DNA of 64,000 bases from Chloroflexota bacterium (GTDB lineage Bacteria > Chloroflexota > Anaerolineae > Aggregatilineales > Phototrophicaceae), in the NCBI GenBank assembly GCA_026707225.1, contig JAPOXG010000095.1:165905-229904 (forward strand). The letters are read 5' to 3'. The notes under the pieces are model-generated. The model saw nothing but the letters and a program-made list of their open reading frames with translations. It searched no databases and was not told where the DNA came from. Below, in pieces: positions 52,372-59,299 of the stretch. The translations under genes and the position numbers were made by a program. Each line of letters begins with the position of its first letter. The stretch's first letter is position 1.

Positions 52372-53193
52372 ATGGCGATCGACTACATCATCGAGTATGA
52401 CTGCGCCCCCAAGCGCGCGTTGACGGCGGACGGCATCCGTGAACGCCTGAAGGAACGGGCGCGCGCCGACGAAGTGATAGAGTGGTTTCGCGCCGCCGGC
52501 GACATGCGCGAGCCAAGTCAGATGGGTTTCGAGTTTAGCCACAGTACGCCCGGCGACCCCGGTGACAAGCAATTGATCGTCGTGCAGGATCTGATTGATC
52601 ATGCGTCTGCGCTCGACGACCATGCCGAAATATGCGCCTCTTGCCCGGCGAATCGAAGCGGGCAACCCTTTGGCTGCATGGGCTTCGTTCAGTATCCAAT
52701 AACAGCTCGCGCCGAGACCTGGCTGCTCGAACGGCTGCCGGCGCCCGATGAGCCCTTGATTTGGCTATTGCTCCGCCAGGGAATTCAAAAGCTTGGTTAC
52801 GATGGCGCGTCTATTCAAGTATTGCGCGCGGTCGATGGGGACGCGGACACGGGCCAGCGGACCTACTTTGAATTGCCGATCGCGCCAGAACGCCGGCTTG
52901 GCGAATTGCGCGTTTCTGGTGACCAGGCACTTGAGATGATCTTCGGCGTCGGCGAGCGCATCATACCCAATCATGCCGGCATCCTGCTGCTCTTCGCCGG
53001 CGCCATCAACCGCGACCTGGAAGCGCAGGAGATTCAGGACATTTCGTTTTATGACGAGACCAGCCGAGACAGTATCGCCTTCGAGATGACTGCCGACGCC
53101 GGCGCCGACGACTGCGTCCGAGAATTGGTCGCGTTTTTCCAGGCGCTCTTCCTGGCTTGGAAGCTCAATGTTTCGCTTTACGTCGATGCTTAA
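52372..53193 (+). CDS. Unknown protein with a C-x2-C-x10-C cluster
   Basis: I do not recognise this 273-residue soluble protein. Its most striking part is CASCPANRSGQPFGCMGFVQYPI, with Cys at 88, 91 and 102 and another Cys at 11, which could bind zinc or an iron-sulfur cluster. The rest is mixed alpha/beta (AETWLLERLPAPDEPLIWLLLRQGIQKLG; YFELPIAPERRLGELRVSGDQALEMIF) without known motifs. ATG 52372 follows GGGAGCAGG. A candidate TATACT -10 lies at 52328-52333. The next gene on the same strand is the seleno AhpD-like gene, 186 bases on. Confidence 0.55.
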   Translation: MAIDYIIEYDCAPKRALTADGIRERLKERARADEVIEWFRAAGDMREPSQMGFEFSHSTPGDPGDKQLIVVQDLIDHASALDDHAEICASCPANRSGQPFGCMGFVQYPITARAETWLLERLPAPDEPLIWLLLRQGIQKLGYDGASIQVLRAVDGDADTGQRTYFELPIAPERRLGELRVSGDQALEMIFGVGERIIPNHAGILLLFAGAINRDLEAQEIQDISFYDETSRDSIAFEMTADAGADDCVRELVAFFQALFLAWKLNVSLYVDA

Positions 53194-53272
53194 GTGATTA
53201 CAAGCAAACAGGCAAGAAATGATAATGATCTCAATTAGGAAGGACATTGCCAAAATAATCGGAAAGTTATTC

Positions 53273-53293
53273 GGGCGAGCCGGTGGCTCGCCC
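53273..53293. repeat. Interspersed palindrome, copy 2 (GGGCGAGCC-GGT-GGCTCGCCC)
   Basis: The same perfect 9-base inverted repeat as at 40583, but the central triplet is GGT instead of ACC, so this copy is in the opposite orientation. It lies in the 186-base gap before the seleno AhpD-like gene. AAGTGATT at 53190 and AATCACTT at 53315 flank it as an 8-base outer inverted repeat. Confidence 0.75.
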
Positions 53294-53379
53294 ACTCTTG
53301 CTATCAAAGTCCAATCACTTTTTCGTATGACAATTTTGGTTCTACTTAGTCGTTGAGGTTTTCCCGGAGTACAACAACA

Positions 53380-53967
53380 ATGGACCAGACTGAAGGCATG
53401 ATCGCCTGGATCGAAACAGTAGCGGAAGCCGAGGCGCAGGGCGAATTGAAGCGGGCATATCAGCGCGCTGGCGAAGCGGAAAGCGGCCATGTGGATCATA
53501 TCATGAAGATCCACAGCCTGAATCCGGCTTCCCTGATTGATCACCTGCACCTGTACAAAACGCTGATGTACGCAGACTCGCCCTTGACTCGCGTACAGCG
53601 CGAGATGATTGGCGTTGTCGTCTCCGCCATCAACCGCTGCGAATACTGACTGAAGCACCATGCGCGCAACCTCCGTCAGTTGACCGGAGATCCGGAATTA
53701 ACCGCTCAGATAGAATCTGACTATAGCCTTGCTCCGTTGACGCCAGCCGACCGGATGATGCTGGATTATGCCGCCAAGCTGACGCGCGCGCCCTGGGAAA
53801 TGACCGAAGAGGATGTACGGCAATTGCGCGCTTGCGCTTTCAGCGATCGCGCGATCTTGGACATCGCGCAAGTAGTCGCCTACTACGCTTATGTCAATCG
53901 GATCGCCGACGGATTGGGAGTATCTCTGGAAAGTTATTGGGCGCAGGGCAAGGAGGACTATGCTTAG
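53380..53967 (+). CDS. Candidate selenoprotein: AhpD-like peroxidase-related protein (C-x-x-U)
   Basis: Read through the TGA at 53647-53649, the frame gives one 195-residue AhpD/CMD-fold protein of the peroxidase-related type. Before the TGA: LTRVQREMIGVVVSAINRCEY. After it: LKHHARNLRQLTGDPE, then LTPADRMMLDYAAKLTRAPWEMTEEDVRQLRACAFSDRAILDIAQVVAYYAYVNRIADGLGV. The family motif is CxYCxxHH, and the TGA falls exactly on the second Cys, giving Cys87-Glu-Tyr-Sec90-x2-His93-His94. The frame is unbroken otherwise, codon usage continues normally, and a SECIS-like hairpin follows. It would reduce peroxides or act as a thiol oxidoreductase. GGAG precedes ATG 53380. The alternative is a pseudogene broken by one stop. 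Confidence 0.8.
53671..53689 (+). promoter_or_regulatory. SECIS-like hairpin for the AhpD-like selenoprotein
   Basis: CTCCGTC (53671-53677) pairs with GAC-C-GGAG (53682-53689, one bulged C), seven pairs around the loop AGTT (53678-53681). The loop begins 28 bases after the TGA and has G in its second position. That fits the bacterial SECIS pattern as I know it: a short hairpin about 16-37 bases downstream with a G among the first two loop bases. Confidence 0.65.
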
Positions 53968-53969
53968 GC

Positions 53970-54101
53970 TCAGCTGCCGCGAGTCGCGATTGCGAGCAGC
54001 GCGAGCACGATCAGAATAATGAGGATGGCCGCGAACGCGTAGAACTTGGCGAAGAGCTTGCGTGCATCGGAGCCTTCGCGGAAAATGTCTGAAAGTTTCA
54101 A
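53970..54101 (-). CDS. Small single-pass membrane protein (43 residues)
   Basis: On the minus strand a TTG-initiated frame encodes MKLSDIFREGSDARKLFAKF, then a 17-residue membrane helix (AFAAILIILIVLALLAI) and a basic tail ATRGS. It fills the gap between the two forward seleno-cluster genes. A charged amphipathic start, positively charged flank and a clean TM helix argue for a real gene; the weak GCAGG site and the TTG start leave doubt. The function is unknown. Confidence 0.5.
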   Translation of the reverse strand: MKLSDIFREGSDARKLFAKFYAFAAILIILIVLALLAIATRGS

Positions 54102-54218
54102 GAGATTAACCTGCCAGCCTTGCTTTCAAGCCGTTTACGATTAGCATATCTGTTATCCGCCGCCAAAGCAATAAGTTGTTGTGGGCGGGTGCTGATAACA
54201 TAATGAAACAGGCATGCC

Positions 54219-55679
54219 ATGCCAAACGAGCCATTAACTGCCATTCCCAAGGACTTCACCGGCTTGATCGTGGTGGTTAAGCGAGACTGCGCGACCTGCC
54301 GTCTGATTGCGCCCGCGCTCGGTGCCTTGAAGCGCGGCGCGGCTCTGCAAGTGCACTGCCAAGATGATCCTTCATTCCCCGAAAGCGTCGATGGCGTGAT
54401 TGATGAACGCGCCCTTGAGTTTTCTTATCGGCATGATATCGAAATCGTGCCGACGCTGATTCAGGTTCACGACGGCGAAGAAAGGGCGCGACTGGTCGGC
54501 TGGCAGCGCGATGACTGGCGCGGCTTGACGGGTATGCCGACCCTCGGCGCTGGATTGCCGGTTTTCAGCCCCGGCTGCGGCTCCAAGTCTGTTGAGCCGG
54601 GCATGCCGGAGCAGCTGGCTTTCAAGTTTGGCGACAGCCCGCTGCAGGCGCGCCGAGTGGATGTCGCGGCGCAGCAGGACGAGCACGAGCTCATGTTCGA
54701 ACGGGGCTGGTCGGACGGATTGCCGCTGGTGCCGCCAACGGAAGAGCGCGTCTTGAAGATGCTTTCCGGGACCAACAGGTCGCCGGCGGAAGTCATTGGC
54801 ATCATTCCGCCCGACAATGTGCCGGGCACAGTCGAAAAGATCGCGATCAATGCGGTCATGGCGGGCTGCAAGCCGGAGTATTTTCCCGTGGTGCTGGCGG
54901 CGGTGGAGGCGGCCTGTCTCGATGAATTCTGCATGCACGGCGTATTGGCGACGACCTACTTCTCCGCGCCCATCGTCATTGTCAACGGGCCCATCGTCGA
55001 TGAGATCGGCATGAATTGGGGGCACAACGTCCTCGGGCAGGGCAATCGCGCCAATTCCACCATTGGGCGGGCGCTGCAGCTGGTGATTCGAAATATTGGC
55101 GGCGGCCGACCCGGCGGGGTCGATCGCGCTACGCTGGGGCAGCCGGGCAAAGTCGGCTTCTGCTTTGCCGAGCGCGAGCGGGATTCCTATTGGGAGTCTA
55201 TGTCGGTCGAGCGAGGCTTTCGCCCGGATCAATCGGCAGTGACCCTGTTCGCCGGCGGCGGCGTGCATCCCATTGGCGATCAGAAATCGCGCGATCCGAA
55301 ATCGCTGACGCGCAGTTTGGCAATGACGCTGCGCACGGTTTATCACGGTAAAGTCTACGGCCGGACGGATGCGCTGCTGGTCATTTCGCCGGAAAACATG
55401 CGCGTCTTCCGCGACGCAGGCTGGTCGAAAGCACGCTTTCGCCAAGCGCTGGATGAAGCCATGACTGTTGACGGAAACATCGTAGTCGCCGGCGCCGATG
55501 GCATTGCTGAGGGCATGCCGGCGAACCTGGCGGAGAAGCGCTTGTCGAAGTTCCGCCCCGGCGGGCTGTTGATTGCGCATGCCGGCGGGGGCGCGGGCAT
55601 GTGGTCGGCGGTCATCACCGGCTGGGCGGGCAGCGGTTCCAAGGGCAGCGTGCCAGTGACGGTCGCGATAAAATCGTGA
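54219..55679 (+). CDS. Thioredoxin-like domain fused to a large unknown domain
   Basis: Residues 1-100 are a thioredoxin fold: GLIVVVKRDCATCRLIAPALGAL with Cys24-x2-Cys27, and IVPTLIQVHDG with the cis-Pro. The remaining 380 residues begin ERGWSDGLPLVPPTEERVLKMLSG and include KIAINAVMAGCKPEYFPVVLAAVEAA, IGRALQLVIRNIGGGRPGGVDRATLGQPGKVGF and RPGGLLIAHAGGGAGMWSAVI. I cannot give this second domain a sure name. It stands between the AhpD-like and UGSC genes, so it is a likely redox partner of both. ATG 54219 has a poor ribosome site. Confidence 0.7.
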   Translation: MPNEPLTAIPKDFTGLIVVVKRDCATCRLIAPALGALKRGAALQVHCQDDPSFPESVDGVIDERALEFSYRHDIEIVPTLIQVHDGEERARLVGWQRDDWRGLTGMPTLGAGLPVFSPGCGSKSVEPGMPEQLAFKFGDSPLQARRVDVAAQQDEHELMFERGWSDGLPLVPPTEERVLKMLSGTNRSPAEVIGIIPPDNVPGTVEKIAINAVMAGCKPEYFPVVLAAVEAACLDEFCMHGVLATTYFSAPIVIVNGPIVDEIGMNWGHNVLGQGNRANSTIGRALQLVIRNIGGGRPGGVDRATLGQPGKVGFCFAERERDSYWESMSVERGFRPDQSAVTLFAGGGVHPIGDQKSRDPKSLTRSLAMTLRTVYHGKVYGRTDALLVISPENMRVFRDAGWSKARFRQALDEAMTVDGNIVVAGADGIAEGMPANLAEKRLSKFRPGGLLIAHAGGGAGMWSAVITGWAGSGSKGSVPVTVAIKS

Positions 55680-55787
55680 ACGTGGAAGTCTGTAGGGGCG
55701 AGAGACGGTTAGTGTCGAAGGGTTGTGTCTACGCGCTCTACGCTACCCTTGTCTCACCCACCGGTTTGAATCACGGGAAAGTCGTAG

Positions 55788-55807
55788 GGGCGAGACTTGT
55801 CTCGCCC
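55788..55807. repeat. Interspersed palindrome, variant copy (GGGCGAGAC-TT-GTCTCGCCC)
   Basis: A perfect 9-base inverted repeat preceded by GTAG. A decayed larger copy lies just upstream: GTAGGGGCGAGA at 55692-55703 faces GTCTCACCC at 55751-55759. Both sit in the 166-base gap before the UGSC gene and belong to the same family as the copies at 40583 and 53273. The gap holds no gene. Confidence 0.7.
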
Positions 55808-55845
55808 TCACTTGACATGATACTAAGAATATAGAGGAGATTCCT

Positions 55846-56373
55846 ATGTCAACATTATTGGATCCAACCAGCGAGCTGCAGCCGGCGCAGCGAGAAGCAA
55901 CCCCCAGGCCAGAGTCGCTGAGCGACAAGCGGGTGGCGCTGCTGGATATATCGAAGCCGCGCGGCGATGTCTTCCTCGATCACCTGGAAGCGCGTCTGGG
56001 TGAATTGGGAATCGGCGCGCGCCGCTATATCAAGCCGACTTTCACGCGGGTCGCGCCGGTCGATCTCAAACACCAGATTGTCAGCGAGTGCGACGCCGTC
56101 ATTGAAGCCCTGGCCGATTGAGGGTCATGCACGTCGTGCAGTGTGCACGACATCACTGACCTGGAAGCGCGCGGGATTCCAGGCATGTTCGTCGCCTCGG
56201 ACGAGTTTGTCGAAGCGGCCGCCGCCCAAGGCGAGGCATTGGGATTCGAGCCAGCCGCCTGCTACGTGCCGCATCCGATTCAGGACCGTACCGACCTTGA
56301 AATCCGCGCGCTGGCGGATGCCGCCTTTGAAGAGATTCTCTCGCACATGGTGGCGCCTAGCCGCGTCTGCTAG
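55846..56373 (+). CDS. Selenoprotein of the UGSC family
   Basis: Read through the TGA at 56119-56121, the frame encodes 175 residues. The segment after the TGA is GSCTSCSVHDITDLEARG, so the recoded residue gives Sec92-Gly-Ser-Cys95, the name-giving motif of the UGSC (seleno)protein family. The context on both sides is right: VALLDISKPRGDVFLDHLEARL before, and GMFVASDEFVEAA and YVPHPIQDRTDLEIRALADAAFEEIL after. A GAGGAG site stands six bases before ATG 55846, and a strong SECIS-like hairpin follows the TGA. The function is unknown but the redox motif suggests thiol/selenol chemistry. The last four bases overlap the convergent fabF stop. Confidence 0.88.
56133..56151 (+). promoter_or_regulatory. 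SECIS-like hairpin for the UGSC selenoprotein
   Basis: GTCGTGCA (56133-56140) and TGCACGAC (56144-56151) form a perfect 8-pair stem with the loop GTG, whose first base is G. The loop starts 19 bases after the TGA, inside the expected bacterial SECIS window. An outer GGTCA/TGACC pairing (56123-56127 with 56156-56160) could lengthen it. Confidence 0.75.
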
Positions 56374-57611
56374 TGATAGCGGCTGATGACGACGGCGGTG
56401 TTGTGTCCGCCGAAGCCGAACGAATTGCTGAGCACGTGCTCAATCTCTCGCGCCACGCCGGTGTTCGGCGTGTAATCCAGATCGCACTCCGGGTCCGGCG
56501 TCTCCAGGTTGATCGTCGGCGGGATGAAGTTATCCTGCAGCGCCTTGACGGAAAAGACGGCTTCAGCCGCCGCCGTCGCGCCCAGGATATGCCCGGTCAT
56601 TGATTTCGTTGAGCTTATCGGAATGTTATAGGCTTCTTCCGCCAGCGCCTGCTTGATGGCCAGCGTTTCGCTTTTGTCGTTGAGCTGCGTGCCGGTGCCG
56701 TGGGCATTGATATAACTGATTTCTGGCGCGCTGATATTCGCCTCGCGCATAGCCCGCCGCATCGCTTCGGCCGCGTCGACGCCGTCCGGGTTGGGCGCGG
56801 TCACATGAAAGGCATCCGATGTATGCCCATAACCGGTGAGTTCGGCGTGAATGCTAGCCCCGCGCGCCCGGGCGTGGTCGAGATCTTCGAGAATCATCAG
56901 CGCGGCGCCTTCCGCAGCCACGAATCCGTCGCGATTGGCGTCGAAGGGCCGCGAGGCTTTTTCCGGGATATCTTCGATATTGGTCAGCACTTTCATATTG
57001 TTGAAGCCGCTGATCACCATGGGCATGATGCAGGCTTCGCTGCCACCGGCGACCATGACCTTGGCTCTTCCCATGCGGATGAGGTCGGCGGCGTCTCCTA
57101 GCGAGTTGTTGCTGGTGGCGCAAGCGGCGGTGATATTGTAATTGGGACCCTTCAACCCGAAGTGCATCGACACGCGCGAGCTGATGCCATCGTGCAGCAG
57201 GGCGGGCACGATAACCGGGCTGACGCCGCGATGCCCCTTGGCCTCAAATCCTTGCAGCGCTTGAACGACCGTGACGATCCCGCCAATGCCCGAGCCGACG
57301 ACAACGCCGACATCGTATTTGTTCTCATCGGTGATTTCGATGTCAGCATCGTTCAGCGCTTCTTCGGCGGCGACCAGCGCCAGCATCTGCGCGCGGTCCA
57401 TCCGCCGCATTTCACGCCGCCCAAAGCGGCCTACCAGGTCCAAATCCTTCACCTCGCCGGCGACGCGGTTTTCCACCAGGTCGGCATCAAACTGGGTGAT
57501 CCAGTCTATGCCAGAATTTCCCGCGCGGATATTCGACCAGGAATCTCCGACATTGTTCCCCACCGGGCTGACCAGCCCCATGCCGGTGATTACGATTCGC
57601 CTTTCCCCCAT
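56370..57611 (-). CDS. fabF: Beta-ketoacyl-ACP synthase II
   Basis: It condenses malonyl-ACP with acyl-ACP in fatty acid elongation. The 413-residue thiolase-fold protein starts RRIVITGMGLVSPVGNNVGDSW and has the catalytic Cys in ITAACATSNNSLGDA, the first His in INAHGTGTQLNDKSE, and the second in KSMTGHILGATAAAEA, then NSFGFGGHNTAVVI at the end. Length is normal. No other fab gene is adjacent. Confidence 0.95.
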   Translation of the reverse strand: MGERRIVITGMGLVSPVGNNVGDSWSNIRAGNSGIDWITQFDADLVENRVAGEVKDLDLVGRFGRREMRRMDRAQMLALVAAEEALNDADIEITDENKYDVGVVVGSGIGGIVTVVQALQGFEAKGHRGVSPVIVPALLHDGISSRVSMHFGLKGPNYNITAACATSNNSLGDAADLIRMGRAKVMVAGGSEACIMPMVISGFNNMKVLTNIEDIPEKASRPFDANRDGFVAAEGAALMILEDLDHARARGASIHAELTGYGHTSDAFHVTAPNPDGVDAAEAMRRAMREANISAPEISYINAHGTGTQLNDKSETLAIKQALAEEAYNIPISSTKSMTGHILGATAAAEAVFSVKALQDNFIPPTINLETPDPECDLDYTPNTGVAREIEHVLSNSFGFGGHNTAVVISRYH

Positions 57612-57714
57612 CTGCGCACTTTCCGCCCTCGCCGCAAGCCTGCGCGAGCTTTGAAGAAATCTATTCAGAATTATAATATGGCTTGCCGAAGCATAGCATG
57701 CGCAACTTGCGCAA

Positions 57715-57990
57715 TTAATCGCCTAGCTCTTCCAGAAGAGCCGCTTTGATCTCGGGCGGGATTTGATGATATGGCAGATCGAGCAGCGCGCCCTGCAGCG
57801 ACCAGAGCATGGTCAAGCTGGCCGGATACCGCTTTCGCAGCCACCGGAAGACTGCAACCGCGCCCAAGGCTTCGATAGCCTCGCGCGATTCGATGCCCGC
57901 TTCCATTAGCCTGCGCGCCGACTTTGGCCCGATGTTCTTCAGTTTCGCCAGCGCTTCGAGTCTCTGCTCAATCGGTTTGTCGCTTGTCAT
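57715..57990 (-). CDS. TfoX C-terminal-domain protein
   Basis: The 91-residue product contains LEALAKLKNIGPKSARRLMEAGIESREAIEALGAVAVFRWL, then a helix ending LWSLQGALLDLPYHQIPPEIKAALLEEL. This is the helix-hairpin-helix-like TfoX/Sxy C-terminal domain. The N-terminal domain needed for competence regulation in enteric bacteria is absent, so its job is unclear. ATG 57990 is chosen; the longer frame would overlap the upstream peptidase gene. Confidence 0.78.
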   Translation of the reverse strand: MTSDKPIEQRLEALAKLKNIGPKSARRLMEAGIESREAIEALGAVAVFRWLRKRYPASLTMLWSLQGALLDLPYHQIPPEIKAALLEELGD

Positions 57991-58009
57991 CTGCAGATAG
58001 AAATTGGCG

Positions 58010-59299
58010 TCAGGAAGCGGCTTGATCGGGTCCAGCCACGGCGACAACCATGCCCTCGGGGCGCAAGTATTTCTGCGCCGCCCGCAGCAAGTCTTCCTTC
58101 GTGATGCCGTAGATCATGTCTTCATAATTGGCCAGATAATCCAACCCCAGATCGAAACTCTCCATACTGTGGATGTGAGAAGCGATTCCTTCGTTGCTCT
58201 CCAGCCGCAGTGGCATGCGGCCGGTGAAGTAACTCTGATTGTCAGCCAAATCTTCATCTGTGACCGTTTCATTCGTTAGTCGCTCAATTTCTTCCATGAT
58301 GGAAGCAATCGCCAGCTCGACATTCTCGGGGTTGACGCCGGCGCTGATCGTCCAGGGATCCGGTCCGTGGCCGCCGCCCAGCCGACTGTAAGCGTAATAA
58401 GCCAAGCCCTTGTCCTCGCGCACGCTCTTGCCGATGCGTCCCATCATGCCGAATTCGCCCAGGACACTGTTCGCCAACTGAGCCGCCAGATAATCGTCCG
58501 CCTTGCGCGCCGGACCCACAATGCCCATGTTGATATCGGACTGTGTCTTGCCGGACACGACAACAGTCGGGCGCAAACCATCAGCAGCACTCTCCGGCTC
58601 ATGCGCCTGACGCACTGACGGCTGTTCGGGATTGCCCCAATCGCCGAAGGCATCCATAGCCAGTTGGACAGCTTGAGACGCCTCCACCGCGCCGACGATC
58701 GCCAGGATCATGCCGCGCGGACCGAAATGCCCGGCATGGAAATCCTTCAGTTCATCCACCGTGATCTTGGCGATGGACGCTTCGTCGCCATAGGTCCCAT
58801 AATGATAGGGATGCGAGGCTGGATAGAGCGCTTCCCGCATTGCTTTCGCCGCGCGATAACGGGTGTCGAAGCTGCTGTACTGCAGCCAGGTCAAGCGCTC
58901 GCCGCGCAGGCGCTCGACATGTTTGGCGGGGAAGATGGGCTTGCGCAGCGCGTCGCTGGCGGCATCCAGCAGCAGGCTCAGATCTTCCGCCAGCGCTTTA
59001 CCGGAAAAGCCCACTTTGTGCGCATGCCCGCGAAAGCCGAGGTCGGCGCCGACATCTTCCAACGCGCCATGAATGGCGTCAAAGTCCGCGTCTTGGGTGC
59101 CGGTCATCAGCGCGCCAGCAGCCAGCGAGGCCAAGCCGCTCTGCCCACGCTCTTCGTAGATGCTGCCGGCCTGAAGCGAGCCCATCAGATTGACCGACTG
59201 CACAGCCGGATTCTCATAAACCAAAAGCGTGACGCCATTGTCGAGCTCGGCGCGTATGATATTGTTCGAGTTCGGGATACTCGTCTGAAGATCTGTCAT
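58010..59299 (-). CDS. M16 peptidase homologue without the zinc site
   Basis: The 429-residue protein has the two-domain M16 fold: NGVTLLVYENPAVQSVNLMGSLQAGSIYEE at the start and the C-half SVLGEFGMMGRIGKSVREDKGLAYYAYSRLGGG with the substrate-binding R/Y pair. Where HxxEH should be, it reads GQSGLASLAAGALMTGT, so it cannot bind catalytic zinc. Bacterial M16B enzymes often form a heterodimer of one zinc-bearing and one R/Y-bearing subunit. Its start overlaps the stop of the catalytic partner (ATGA), supporting a coupled pair. Confidence 0.88.
   Translation of the reverse strand: MTDLQTSIPNSNNIIRAELDNGVTLLVYENPAVQSVNLMGSLQAGSIYEERGQSGLASLAAGALMTGTQDADFDAIHGALEDVGADLGFRGHAHKVGFSGKALAEDLSLLLDAASDALRKPIFPAKHVERLRGERLTWLQYSSFDTRYRAAKAMREALYPASHPYHYGTYGDEASIAKITVDELKDFHAGHFGPRGMILAIVGAVEASQAVQLAMDAFGDWGNPEQPSVRQAHEPESAADGLRPTVVVSGKTQSDINMGIVGPARKADDYLAAQLANSVLGEFGMMGRIGKSVREDKGLAYYAYSRLGGGHGPDPWTISAGVNPENVELAIASIMEEIERLTNETVTDEDLADNQSYFTGRMPLRLESNEGIASHIHSMESFDLGLDYLANYEDMIYGITKEDLLRAAQKYLRPEGMVVAVAGPDQAAS

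Noticed and set aside
53353..53967. Two separate short genes (53353-53649 and 53680-53967) or a frameshifted pseudogene
   Set aside because: Both pieces are in the same frame, separated only by one TGA at a conserved Cys position, with a SECIS-like hairpin; read-through is the simpler account.
55846..56373. Separate 91-residue protein and downstream fragment
   Set aside because: The TGA is in frame and is followed by Gly-Ser-Cys, the UGSC motif, plus a perfect hairpin.
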